Assembly: GCF_015624505.1 (NCBI RefSeq)
Contig: NZ_CP061379.1
Location: 7,558,529-7,622,528, forward strand
From: Bradyrhizobium commune
GTDB lineage: Bacteria > Pseudomonadota > Alphaproteobacteria > Rhizobiales > Xanthobacteraceae
Direction: 5' to 3'
Length of the DNA: 64,000 nt
The position numbers were made by a program, and so were the translations under genes. Below, in pieces: positions 35,901 through 43,293 of this stretch (positions are counted from its first letter, which is position 1; each line of letters opens with the position of its first letter). The notes below the pieces were generated by a model. It searched no databases. It was given only the letters and a program-made list of their open reading frames with translations, and had not been told where the DNA came from.

Positions 35901-36066
35901 GACCACGGTCGCCGAAGGCGTCGAGACCGAGGCACAGCGCGAGATGCTGCGCACGCTCGGCTGCACGGAGATGCAGGGCTATCTGTTCAGCAAGCCGAAG
36001 CCGGCGGCCGAGGTCCGAAAACTGTTCGGCCCGGGCGATGCGATGCCCGTGGCGGCGGTGGCCTGA
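32953..36066 (+). CDS. Membrane sensor with Cache-like, PAS, GGDEF and EAL domains
   Basis: 1037 aa from the ATG at 32953, preceded by AGGGGGAGG. A helix at about 31-50 (LWLILSGALLVAGIFTATTMV) and another near 317-337 bracket a roughly 260-residue extracytoplasmic sensor of the dCache kind (SYFQTFKSNPRSEPVLLE). Two PAS-type segments follow. GGDEF is canonical (686-690), but the I-site position reads KPGD instead of RxxD, so product inhibition is probably absent. The EAL domain has EALLRW (814-816) and DDFGTGYSSLSYL. It is followed 1 bp later by a diguanylate cyclase gene. Confidence 0.93.
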   Translation: MRHAVSGMAAKLSLAARSGWDAAMRRSPVLWLILSGALLVAGIFTATTMVIGDFRERALANNERELENTVLLLTRHFDQQFEDSETVAADLISQMNLPDISSPETFRERMSGADAHRMLANKISAVNYLGDIAIYDINGDIINWSRNEPLPRINISSRSYFQTFKSNPRSEPVLLETVRSFLIDKWTTVVARRLTSPAGKLLGIMVRRIDPESYQKYFSSVALGSGAAISLFDRRGTMLARHPHVEELIGKSYANGPLLQKILAEGGQQTLRIENSPIDGQGRLGAGAPLRHFPIIVIATNTMESALADWREQTRFMITAATLAATIIALILFLIIRQINRQNREAQQRLEAERQRLDTALNNMSQGLILYDAAGYIVTCNRRYADMFGLSSEIIKPGCHIRQAMYHRKERGAFDGDVEAFCADVMRVVAERKVSTRTHELPNGRAFQVINTPLAQGGWVATIEEITERRNLEQERDRNYTFLREIIDHIPSQITVKDARTRRYLLVNRIAEETFKDAAETLVGKTAADILPEADADIVTCDDDAVLHSPDWLLLKEQSWQTPAGGQRHTISKRIGIRDKAGEPRYIINVIEDVTERRKTDEKIAHMAHYDALTDLPNRALFREQIERELTKVAGGEQFALLYIDVDEFKGINDSLGHHVGDELLKAIADRIRGCLKPGDLIARLGGDEFAVIQTGVESSADVLAFVTRIHEAIRRPYHCLGHQLSTDASIGIALAPQDGTDLDQLVKNADLAMYGAKAEGRRTYRFFVPEMDASAKARLTLEQDLRQALVDGGFEIHYQPLVNLRSGDVSGCEALLRWRHPERGMVSPAEFIPIAEDTGLINELGDWVLRTACNEAATWPAHVRLAVNVSPVQLKCDTLALKIAGALAASGLEPSRLELEITEAVLIRDDEAALSILHQLRAIGVRIALDDFGTGYSSLSYLKRFPFDKIKIDRCFVADIADAGGAPVIVQAVVNIASASNMTTVAEGVETEAQREMLRTLGCTEMQGYLFSKPKPAAEVRKLFGPGDAMPVAAVA

Positions 36067-36067
36067 G

Positions 36068-37114
36068 ATGGCAAAATCTCCCAAAACCACCATCGACGTG
36101 GCGCATTCCTACGCGGTGCGGCTGATGCAGCATCTGGTGGTGCCGACCTTCGTGATCGACCCCAGGCGCCGCGTCGTGATCTGGAACCGCGCCTGCGAGC
36201 GGCTGACCGGTGTCGCCGCCTCGGAAGTCATCGGCACGACAAAACACTGGCAGGCCTTCTACGAGACCAAGCGCCCTTGCCTGGCCGATCTGGTCGCGCT
36301 CGACCGCCCGGAGCAGCTGCCGGAATATTATTCGGAATACGCCGCGCGCGGCCACAACGGGCTCGGCTTTTCCGCGGAAAACTGGTGCGTGATGCCGAAG
36401 CTCGGCAGCCAGCTCTATCTCGCGATCGATGCCGGCCCGATCCATGACGAGGCCGGCAATCTGATCGCCGTCGTGGAGACGCTGCGCGATCTCACCGACC
36501 AGAAGCGCGCCGAGACGGCGCTGAAGGAGCTCGCCACCAAGGACGGGCTGACCGGGCTTTCCAACCGCCGCTCCTTCGACCAGATGCTGATGACCGAATG
36601 GGCCCGCGCCCAGCGCACGCAAAAGCCCTTGGCACTGCTGTTCGTCGACGTCGACCATTTCAAGCTGTTCAACGACCGCCACGGCCACCAGACCGGCGAC
36701 GAATGCCTGCGCGCGGTGGCTCATGTCGTCAGCCGGCATGCGGTGCGGCCGCTCGACCTCGCCGGCCGCTATGGCGGCGAGGAATTCGCGCTGATCCTGC
36801 CCGATATGAGCTGCGATGACGCCTGCGCCATCGCCGAGGAGATCCGCTGTGCCGTGATGGCCTTGGCGATCGCCCATGGCGCCGACGGCGCGGGAGATCA
36901 CGTCACCCTCAGCGTCGGCGTCGCAGGCCACGTCCCGGGTGAGAGCGACGGCGGCCCCGACCGGCTGCTAGGGGCGGCCGACCAGGCGCTCTATGCCGCC
37001 AAAAGGCTCGGCCGCAACCGCGTCATTTGCGCAGATCGGATGCTGGCCGAATTCGTGGGCCTTGGCCGGGAAAGCCTGCCGGTTCCTGCCCCGACGGCCC
37101 GCAAAACCGCCTAG
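36068..37114 (+). CDS. PAS-GGDEF diguanylate cyclase
   Basis: 348 aa. A PAS domain (about 15-145, [22 protein letters not shown]...[11 protein letters not shown]) precedes a canonical GGDEF domain with GGEEF (236-240) and I-site RPLD (227-230). Synthesises c-di-GMP and should be subject to feedback inhibition. Its ATG at 36068 lies 1 bp after the stop of the preceding GGDEF-EAL gene, so they are almost certainly co-transcribed and translationally coupled. Soluble, with no membrane segment. Confidence 0.93.
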   Translation: MAKSPKTTIDVAHSYAVRLMQHLVVPTFVIDPRRRVVIWNRACERLTGVAASEVIGTTKHWQAFYETKRPCLADLVALDRPEQLPEYYSEYAARGHNGLGFSAENWCVMPKLGSQLYLAIDAGPIHDEAGNLIAVVETLRDLTDQKRAETALKELATKDGLTGLSNRRSFDQMLMTEWARAQRTQKPLALLFVDVDHFKLFNDRHGHQTGDECLRAVAHVVSRHAVRPLDLAGRYGGEEFALILPDMSCDDACAIAEEIRCAVMALAIAHGADGAGDHVTLSVGVAGHVPGESDGGPDRLLGAADQALYAAKRLGRNRVICADRMLAEFVGLGRESLPVPAPTARKTA

Positions 37115-37171
37115 AATGACGCGGCGAGACCGGTTGCCCGCCCCTCGCCAATCGGCTAAATGAGCCCCACT

Positions 37172-37248
37172 GCACCCGTAGCTCAGCTGGATAGAGCGTT
37201 GCCCTCCGAAGGCAAAGGTCACACGTTCGAATCGTGTCGGGTGCGCCA
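37172..37248 (+). tRNA. tRNA-Arg (anticodon CCG)
   Basis: A 77-nt cloverleaf ending in genomically encoded CCA. Acceptor stem GCACCCG/CGGGTGC, D-arm GCTC/GAGC, anticodon stem TTGCC/GGCAA with loop CTCCGAA giving anticodon CCG, variable loop AGGTC, T-stem ACACG/CGTGT with TTCGAAT. It reads the Arg codon CGG. Confidence 0.97.
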
Positions 37249-37742
37249 GTAAAATCAGCAACTTAGATCAATCCTATGGTTTCGCGCGTCGCGCCTGGGC
37301 AGCGGTTGCAAAAATCCGTCAATTCGCCTGAGGCCGCAAAGTGAGCTGCCGCACGAGGGTCCGGGCGCGAAGGTGTTACTTTCATGACGCCGTCGACCTC
37401 GTCGCAATGCCTGACAGCGGTTCCCCGAGCACAACCAACGCGATCAGAAGGATGATGACCCCGGCCGGCAGCCGACCAGATAGCCGGCCGAAAAGCCCGG
37501 CGGATGGACTTAATTATTCGGGTCTGACACCATGAAGCACATAGGGCGGCGTCCCGCTATCGAAGCGAATTGGGTTGGCTCCCATCGCTTTAGGAGGTGC
37601 AGTGACCATGGCTGAAATACTTTGCGCAGATCGCCTAAGGAACGACTGCGCCCTGCTCTTGCGCCGCAACGATTTTCCGCGTCCTCGCGCAATCCACTCG
37701 CGCGCTGTTCAGTAATTTCTTCGCATAAGGGTGTTCAGCACG
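37249..37742. other. Gene-free stretch after tRNA-Arg
   Basis: No coding frame resembles a known protein and no repeat family seen elsewhere in the window is present. No second copy of the tRNA 3' end was found nearby. Its composition is slightly less GC-rich than neighbouring genes. It presumably holds the promoter for the N-acetyltransferase gene. Confidence 0.5.
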
Positions 37743-38549
37743 ATGCCGAATACTTTCGACCTCGACGCTTACCTCGGCCGTATCAACTACACTGGCCCGC
37801 GCACGCCGACCTACGAAGCCCTGGCTGGAATCCTCGCGGGCCACGTCGCGCACATCCCCTTCGAAATCTTTGACATCCTCCTCGGCCGCCCGATCAGGCT
37901 GGATCCCGAAGGACTGAAAGCCAAGATCATCACTGCCCGTCGCGGCGGACATTGCGTCGAACACGCAACCCTCATGTATGCCGCCCTGCATGCGATCGGC
38001 TTCAATCCTGTCAGGCACTCGTCCCGCGTCGTTTTCTTCAAGCCCCGTCATGAGAGCGTGCGGGAGCACATGTTTCTCTCGGTCGCGGTCGATGGCGCCA
38101 CCTACGTGGTCGATCCCGGCTTCGGTCCCTTTGCCTGCCCGCACCCGATACCCGTTGACGGCACTCCCGTGCCGATCAGCGCCCCAACCCACAGGCTTGC
38201 CCACGAAGGCAATGATTGGATTCTCTACGTGATCCGTAACGGCGGGGAGACGCGAGGATGGATATCCAAGATGGAGGAGGAGTACCCGGTCGATTTCGAG
38301 ATGATGCACTATTACCTCGTCAGTCACCCGCATTCTTTCTACACGCACAACCTTGTCGCCAGCGCCGTCACGAAGGAAGGCCGCATCAACATCACGAACC
38401 AGGAGGCCAGCTTCATCCGTGATGGCGCGGCTCAACCGGTTCAACTCGCCGACCGCAAGGCGTTGCGCCTGCTCGTCTCACAGCACTTCGGGTTCGACCT
38501 TCCCGAACTGGAAACGATGAAAGTCGACGGCGTGCCCGGCTGGCTATAG
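37743..38549 (+). CDS. Arylamine N-acetyltransferase-like protein
   Basis: 268 aa from the ATG at 37743 (a GTG at 37731 is possible). The Cys-His-Asp triad of the NAT fold appears as RRGGHCVEH (Cys71), REHMFLSV (His108) and VVDPGFG (Asp123), with the family opening DLDAYLGRINYTGPRTPTYEAL and HIPFEIFDIL. NATs move an acetyl group from acetyl-CoA to arylamines. GGHCVEH instead of the usual GGYCFEQN indicates a divergent member. It lies in the accessory-looking patch downstream of tRNA-Arg. Confidence 0.9.
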   Translation: MPNTFDLDAYLGRINYTGPRTPTYEALAGILAGHVAHIPFEIFDILLGRPIRLDPEGLKAKIITARRGGHCVEHATLMYAALHAIGFNPVRHSSRVVFFKPRHESVREHMFLSVAVDGATYVVDPGFGPFACPHPIPVDGTPVPISAPTHRLAHEGNDWILYVIRNGGETRGWISKMEEEYPVDFEMMHYYLVSHPHSFYTHNLVASAVTKEGRINITNQEASFIRDGAAQPVQLADRKALRLLVSQHFGFDLPELETMKVDGVPGWL

Positions 38550-38800
38550 CCGACAGCACCGCACGGAAGGCTGGCGACCTCGGCACGTGGCCTCTGGCTG
38601 CGATATTTTGTTTCTGAATGTTTCTATCAGTTGCCTGGCAATATCAGGCAACCTGCACCGCGTCATGCCGAAGGCTCCGCGCCAGCTCCCATTTCTACCA
38701 CGGCTCAACCGGGCGAACCCAACAGCCAGGGCGAACCCAGGACTGGATAACATTTGGGGGCGATTTCACCTCAAATCCATCACAAGCACGGAAAGCCAGC

Positions 38801-39499
38801 ATGACCTCGATTTCGGCGCTCTCCTCACACCACCACCGCACATCGCCGCTGCAGCGGCTGCAAGACGAACTGCAATCGGAAGTCTCCTCCGGCGCGATCA
38901 GCTCGACCGATCAGTCGGCGCTGTCGTCGGCGCTCAGCGACATCGATACCGCCTTGCAGTCAGGCGACGCGAGCGATCAATCCGGCAGCGGCACGTCATC
39001 GCCCGACGCCGTCAAGTCGAAGATCGATGATCTCATCCAGCAGGAAGTCTCGTCCGGCAAGCTGACCGACCAGCAGGCCACCGAGCTGCAAGGTGTTTTC
39101 AAGGCGGCGTTTTCCGATGGACCGGATGGAGCCGGCGGAGCGGGTGGGCCGCCGCCCGGCGGGCCTCCTCCGGCTGGCGGCCCGCAGGGTTCGTCGAGTG
39201 GCAATTCGGTGGTGGACTTGCTTCAGCAATTCCTTCAGTCGCTGAAAGACGCGCTCACGGGCTCGACCTCCTCGAGCACCACGGCATCAACCGACACGAC
39301 GACGACCAGCGCGTCGTCTGCGACCAGCAGCATCGACAGTTCGTCGAGTGGCAGTTCGACAACGGACCTGCTCGAGCAATTCCTTCAGTCGCTGAAAGAC
39401 TCGCTCACGGATCCGACCTACAGCGCGACGGGATCAGGCAACACCACGAACGCGAACGACCCTTCGCTTTCCGGTGTGATTCTCAACGAGAAAGTCTGA
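38801..39499 (+). CDS. Ser/Thr-rich protein with internal duplications, unknown function
   Basis: 232 aa from the ATG at 38801. Not recognised as a characterised family. Two kinds of internal repeat are visible: LQDELQSEVSSGAISSTDQ resembles LIQQEVSSGKLTDQQ, and DLLQQFLQSLKDALT recurs as DLLEQFLQSLKDSLT, 50 residues later. The linkers are Ser/Thr-rich or Gly/Pro-rich (GGPPPGGPPPAGGPQG). No signal peptide or membrane helix. The helical repeats resemble EF-hand-like or extracellular-assembly proteins I have seen in Bradyrhizobium, but this is only an impression. A longer upstream frame (from 38618) is not protein-like. Confidence 0.75.
   Translation: MTSISALSSHHHRTSPLQRLQDELQSEVSSGAISSTDQSALSSALSDIDTALQSGDASDQSGSGTSSPDAVKSKIDDLIQQEVSSGKLTDQQATELQGVFKAAFSDGPDGAGGAGGPPPGGPPPAGGPQGSSSGNSVVDLLQQFLQSLKDALTGSTSSSTTASTDTTTTSASSATSSIDSSSSGSSTTDLLEQFLQSLKDSLTDPTYSATGSGNTTNANDPSLSGVILNEKV
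39189..39410 (+). repeat. In-frame DNA duplication inside the Ser/Thr-rich gene
   Basis: Segments 39189-39260 and 39339-39410 (72 bp each, offset 150 bp) are highly similar: both start GTTCGTCGAGTGGCA and both contain CAATTCCTTCAGTCGCTGAA. The offset is a multiple of three, so the duplication keeps the reading frame. Confidence 0.85.
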
Positions 39500-39587
39500 C
39501 GACGGCCGCAATCATGCGGCTGGCTTGCGTTCCGATCGCGACGTCCGGACGGGGGCCGCACGCGGCCCTCGTTTTCGTGCCAACGGC

Positions 39588-39989
39588 TCAAGTCGGGAAT
39601 TTGTCGCCGAACATCGGCAGGCCGCTGCGCGACTGCGCCTGCGTTGCTTCGTCCTGGATCACGTCCCAGTGCTCGGCGAGCACATCGTCTTCCATGCGCA
39701 CGATGTCCGCGACGACCCACGCCGCCGGCAGGCCGATGCCGCTGAACCGCCCGTGGAGAATGACGAAATCGCCCGTTGCCGCTGCGACGTGATTCTCGTA
39801 GCGCAGCGTCGCGGGCAAGCCCTTGATCAGATCGAACAGACCCTCACGTCCAGGCGGAATATGTGCGCTGTGCTGGATGTAGCGTGGCGACCAGAACCGC
39901 TCGGCGGCAGCGTAGTCACGCTTGTTGAAGAGCGTATCAAACGCATTCAGGACGATCTGGACGCGGCCACCTTCGCCGGACGTAATCAT
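39588..39989 (-). CDS. SnoaL-like/NTF2-fold polyketide-cyclase-type protein
   Basis: 133 aa. VLNAFDTLFNKRDYAAAERFWSPRYIQHSAHIPPGREGLFDLIKGL and the later VVADIVRMEDDVLAEHWDVIQDE are typical of SnoaL-like proteins of the NTF2 fold, which include small cyclases, isomerases and many uncharacterised proteins. The start is chosen as ATG 39989 because AAGGAG lies 7 bp before it; the ATG at 39995 would be only 1 bp from that site. It follows the secreted hypothetical gene by 27 bp, so the two are probably one operon. Confidence 0.85.
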   Translation of the reverse strand: MITSGEGGRVQIVLNAFDTLFNKRDYAAAERFWSPRYIQHSAHIPPGREGLFDLIKGLPATLRYENHVAAATGDFVILHGRFSGIGLPAAWVVADIVRMEDDVLAEHWDVIQDEATQAQSRSGLPMFGDKFPT

Positions 39990-40016
39990 GGTCATTCTCC
40001 TTGTCGAATCCTGGGG

Positions 40017-40688
40017 TTACTTCCGGACCAAAGGGATTTGCAGATTGGTCGGCCGGTTCTGCTCGGTATCGAACCCGCGGCCGTCGATATTGCGCGCGCC
40101 CCAGAACAGCAGGTCGCCCCTGAGATAGACCAGGTCGTACTCCATGAAGTTCGTTCCCTCCTTGAGACCAAAGGGAACGAAGGTCTTGCCGAAGATGCTC
40201 TGCGACGCATTGACGGCCCAGGGCGCGTACCCGGCTGACGCGACCTTGTTCAGCAGATCGGCAAATCCCTGCACCAGCGGCGTCACCTCGTAGGTCTCGT
40301 CGGCAATGAAGTCGACTTTCTGCGCGCCGGGCGCGATCGGATGCGCACCTTGCCACTGCATGTGCCCGCCGATCTTGATGCGCGCCAACGGCACGGCCCC
40401 GTAGGGGTCGGCCGAGTTGATGATCTCGAGCTCGAACCGGTCGGATGGCAGATATCTGAAGGCGCGCTTGAGATAGAACGGCTTCAGCGTGCCGTCGGCG
40501 TTCTTGCTTGCGCTGGGCCGCACCTCGGGCGCGATGCTTTCCCAGTTTCCGAGCAACGACCCTTTGATCTTGGTGACGTCCGTTTCCATGGCTGCTCTCG
40601 CCTGGTTGGGTGGAGACTGCGCCGCAGCCCCACCGATATCTGCCATCACCAGAAGCGACAGCAGCAACGCTTTAACGCCGTGACACAT
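40017..40688 (-). CDS. Secreted hypothetical protein
   Basis: 223 aa with a signal peptide (1-23, LLLSLLVMADIGGAAAQS). The mature part is rich in aromatic residues and beta-strand pattern, for example FYLKRAFRYLPSDRFELEIINSADPYG, GHMQWQGAHPIAPGAQKVDFIADE and YDLVYLRGDLLFWGARN, which suggests a lipocalin-like or other beta-barrel fold; I do not recognise a named family. A GAGAGG ribosome site precedes the ATG. It is likely co-transcribed with the SnoaL-like gene downstream on the same strand. Confidence 0.8.
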   Translation of the reverse strand: MCHGVKALLLSLLVMADIGGAAAQSPPNQARAAMETDVTKIKGSLLGNWESIAPEVRPSASKNADGTLKPFYLKRAFRYLPSDRFELEIINSADPYGAVPLARIKIGGHMQWQGAHPIAPGAQKVDFIADETYEVTPLVQGFADLLNKVASAGYAPWAVNASQSIFGKTFVPFGLKEGTNFMEYDLVYLRGDLLFWGARNIDGRGFDTEQNRPTNLQIPLVRK

Positions 40689-40857
40689 GTGCGTGCTTTC
40701 CTCTCGCCCGGAGCAGCGCGTGCCTCTGCAAGCCCGCGCATGCCCTGCCTCGCAGGCAGCCCCCGGATACGGCTCTCGCTCTGCTATAGAAGCTGCTAGC
40801 GGGCCTGAAAAAGACTTTGTAGGCTGGCCCCATGCCTGTGAGACATGGGAGATTGGG

Positions 40858-41020
40858 ATGGAGCTCCGGCATCTTCGCTACTTCATCGCCGTCGCCGACG
40901 CCGGTAGCCTGACCGTTGCGGCCGAGCAGAAACTCCACACGTCGCAGCCCTTCCCTCAGTCGGCAGATCCGGGATCTGCTGCTGCTGTCACGAGTCGGCA
41001 AGCTCGCGGGGACGTCGTAG
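40858..41020 (+). pseudogene. Frameshifted remnant of a LysR-type regulator (N-terminus only)
   Basis: MELRHLRYFIAVADAGSLTVAAEQKLHTSQP is the canonical LysR helix-turn-helix start. An extra T in CCCTTCCCTC then shifts the frame. Removing it restores SLSRQIRDLL, the next LysR motif. The restored frame stops at 41018-41020 after about 54 codons, so the effector domain is gone. Preceding bases include a GGGATGG-like ribosome site. A decayed gene marking the end of the accessory patch. Confidence 0.85.
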
Positions 41021-41081
41021 CCGCGCCGAGCCGTCGACCGCCACCGACCGCGCGCGGCGCGCCTGCATCGCGAGTCGAACG

Positions 41082-41768
41082 TTACTCGCTCCTGACCTCG
41101 CCAACCGAGAGCGCGCAGATCCGTGACAGATGCGTGTAGGGCAGACCAGTCTCTTTCGCCCAGGCATTGAACTGCGCCTGCACCTTGGCGAGGTCTCCCT
41201 TGGACTTGACCTCTTCTGCGATGTCGAGGCCGGCCTCGCGGAGGCAGGCAACGACATCCCTGGAGGCGACAAAACCGTCCCAGCCGACGAAGCGCAGCAG
41301 CATCTGGCCGGTGTTGCCGCCGAGCCGGCTGCCGCGCTTGGTGAGGAGATCGAGCAGGCCGATTTCATCGGACGGCGGCCATTTCGCCAGGAACTTGCCG
41401 AAGCTGCCGTGCTCCCTGGCGATTTCCTGCACGAAGGCGGCGTTCTCGCGTACCGACATGATCTTGGCGCCGTTGCGCACGATGCGCGCGTCGCGCGAGA
41501 GGCCTTCCCAATAGTCCTCCGGCTGGAAGCTGAGCTTGGCCGGCGAAAAGTGCAGGAAGGCGTCTTCAAAGCCATCCCACTTCGCATCGATCACGCTCCA
41601 GGCAAAGCCCGCGCAAAACACCCGCTTGGCCATCTCAGCAAGAATGCGGTCGTCGCCGAGCCTGGCGAGCCGCTTCAAATCGGGCTTGTCCGGCATCAGC
41701 GCCTCGAGCGCCTTGGCGCCGCCCTTGCGTTTCTCGGCGCGCGCGCGAATGGTCTTGAACGAGGTCAT
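41082..41768 (-). CDS. DNA-3-methyladenine glycosylase I (Tag) family protein
   Basis: 228 aa from the ATG at 41768. The helix-hairpin core ILAEMAKRVFCAGFAWSVIDAKWDGFEDAFLHFSPAKL...RNGAKIMSVRENAAFVQEI lines up with the Tag/adenine glycosylase family (PF03352), which removes 3-methyladenine from DNA. The canonical zinc-binding Cys/His set of E. coli Tag is not evident, so this is a divergent member whose activity is uncertain. A GTG at 41795 would extend it by nine residues. It is divergent from the metallophosphoesterase gene. Confidence 0.8.
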   Translation of the reverse strand: MTSFKTIRARAEKRKGGAKALEALMPDKPDLKRLARLGDDRILAEMAKRVFCAGFAWSVIDAKWDGFEDAFLHFSPAKLSFQPEDYWEGLSRDARIVRNGAKIMSVRENAAFVQEIAREHGSFGKFLAKWPPSDEIGLLDLLTKRGSRLGGNTGQMLLRFVGWDGFVASRDVVACLREAGLDIAEEVKSKGDLAKVQAQFNAWAKETGLPYTHLSRICALSVGEVRSE

Positions 41769-41970
41769 GCGGTCACCGCGTTGAGGGCGCGCCACGACAT
41801 CAGAATTCGACGATCCGGTCCAGCCCTGCGACGCACCGACACTTGCATCGGCGCCGACGCCGCAGCATGCTTTGGTCGGCCGAAGGATTTGCGGCCGTGC
41901 TGGTCTGCTTCTTGCTTTTCAAGATTCTGGGATTCTCAAACATTTTCAATCTCTCACGGACGGATTTCTA

Positions 41971-42798
41971 ATGCGCTGCCTGGTCGTGGCCGACCTGCAC
42001 TATTCGCTGCCGCAATTCGACTGGCTGGTCAGCGCGGCTGCGCAATTCGACCTCGTGATCTTTGCCGGCGATGCGCTCGACATCGGCTCGATGGTGGATT
42101 TCCGTGCCCAGATCGTGGTGGTGAAGAAGTACCTGGCGCTGCTCGCGGCGCAGACCAAGGTCATCCTCTGCTCCGGCAATCACGACCTCGACGAGCGCAA
42201 CGCGGAGGGCGAGAAGGTCTCACGCTGGATCTCGGAGGTGCGCGAGCTCGGGATTGCCTGCGACGGCGACAACATCGCCATCGGCGACACGCTGTTCACG
42301 GTGTGCCCGTGGTGGGACGGGCCCCTGGTCAAGCAACGCATCGCCGAGCAGCTGCGCGACGCTTCCGTCAACCGCCCATCGCGATGGATCTGGGCGCATC
42401 ACGCGCCGCCGGCGAATTCCCCGACCAGCTGGGGCGGCAAGCGCTTCTTCGGCGATGTCGAGCTGGTGCAGTGGATCATGCAATATCAGCCGTCGATGGT
42501 GATCTCGGGCCACGTGCACCAGTCGCCCTTCATCAAGGACGGCTCGTGGTTCGACCGATTGGGCCAGACCTGGGTCTTCAATGCCGGCCTGCAACCGGGC
42601 CGGCCGCCGACGCACATCGTGCTTGATCTCGATGCGAACAAGGCGTTCTGGCTAGCCGCGGGCGAGGGCCGATGGATCGACCTCAGCGCGCCGCTGAAGC
42701 GGCCGGCCGCCATGATCGTGGATCCGCCGGACTGGCTCACATCCTTGGGTCGGATTGCCGATCCGAGCCTGGCGAGACCTCAAGCGGCGGCAGGTTGA
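41971..42798 (+). CDS. Calcineurin-like metallophosphoesterase
   Basis: 275 aa from the ATG at 41971. All signature blocks are present: VVADLHYSL (DxH), FAGDALD (GD), CSGNHDLDE (GNHD), WAHHAPP (H) and ISGHVHQSP (GHxH). A two-metal phosphoesterase with unknown substrate (nucleotide, phosphoprotein or nucleic acid). The longer open frame upstream (from 41872) is not conserved in character. Its last 62 bp overlap the 3' end of the convergent cyclic-nucleotide-binding gene. Confidence 0.9.
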   Translation: MRCLVVADLHYSLPQFDWLVSAAAQFDLVIFAGDALDIGSMVDFRAQIVVVKKYLALLAAQTKVILCSGNHDLDERNAEGEKVSRWISEVRELGIACDGDNIAIGDTLFTVCPWWDGPLVKQRIAEQLRDASVNRPSRWIWAHHAPPANSPTSWGGKRFFGDVELVQWIMQYQPSMVISGHVHQSPFIKDGSWFDRLGQTWVFNAGLQPGRPPTHIVLDLDANKAFWLAAGEGRWIDLSAPLKRPAAMIVDPPDWLTSLGRIADPSLARPQAAAG

Positions 42799-43225
42799 TC
42801 ATGCTCTGGAGCACCTCGCCGACCATGGCGAGATGGGTGCCATGGCCGGCATATTGCCGCTTGAGATCGGCGAGATAGGTGTTGGCGACGTTGAGCCGCT
42901 GCGCCAGCATGCGCGCGAGCAGCAGCGCCACCTCCGGCTCCTGCTTGAGGAATGAGGCGGCGTCCTCGAACTCGTAAATGACAGTATCGGAGCAGGCCCG
43001 CACCGTCGCGGTGTGCGGCAGTCCGAGCAGCACGGACATCTCTCCGAGCACTGCGCCGGGCTCGGCGATGGTGGCGACCACCATGTCACCCTTGAGCACC
43101 TCGAGCTTGCCGCTCATCAGCACATAGAGACGGCCGGAGGAGGTGCCGCCTTCGATGACCAGATGCATGCCGGCGGCAACCTGCCGCTCTGTTCCGCCGG
43201 TGCAATAATCCAGAACTGCGCGCAT
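42737..43225 (-). CDS. Cyclic-nucleotide-binding domain protein (CAP_ED) without HTH
   Basis: 162 aa, a single cNMP-binding domain: RQVAAGMHLVIEGGTSSGRLYVLMSGKLEVLKGDMVVATIAEPGAVLGEMSVLLGLPHTATVRACSDTVIYEF. The phosphate-binding cassette region GEMSVLLGLPHTATVRA has the Glu and an Arg-containing end. No DNA-binding domain follows, only helices (LLLARMLAQRLNVANTYLADLKRQY). It likely senses a cyclic nucleotide and acts on a partner. It is the last gene of the minus-strand cluster, 68 bp after the UppS homologue, and a hairpin covers its ribosome site. The 3' end overlaps the metallophosphoesterase gene by 62 bp. Confidence 0.85.
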   Translation of the reverse strand: MRAVLDYCTGGTERQVAAGMHLVIEGGTSSGRLYVLMSGKLEVLKGDMVVATIAEPGAVLGEMSVLLGLPHTATVRACSDTVIYEFEDAASFLKQEPEVALLLARMLAQRLNVANTYLADLKRQYAGHGTHLAMVGEVLQSMINLPPLEVSPGSDRQSDPRM

Positions 43226-43252
43226 CTTGCGAAAGCTCCTGCCGCGGGAGCT
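43226..43252 (-). promoter_or_regulatory. Hairpin covering the ribosome-binding site of the cNMP-binding gene
   Basis: On the minus strand AGCTCC (43252-43247) and GGAGCT (43239-43234) pair, with a small loop. The 3' arm contains AGGAG, the Shine-Dalgarno lying 8-10 bases before the start ATG at 43225. The stem would hide the ribosome site unless opened. Read from sequence; effect is inferred. Confidence 0.55.
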
Positions 43253-43293
43253 TACTAGAGCACGATCCGTGCCACGCGGCAAATCATGGCATG

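Noticed and set aside
33067..36093. 1008-codon minus-strand frame opposite the GGDEF-EAL gene
   Set aside because: High-GC shadow: the plus-strand frame has PAS, GGDEF and EAL motifs; the minus frame has no recognisable domain and is rich in Arg/Ala/Asp/His as typical of antisense frames.
37249..41100. Integrase or att-site duplication beside tRNA-Arg
   Set aside because: No integrase frame and no second copy of the tRNA 3' end were seen, so a functional mobile island was not called.
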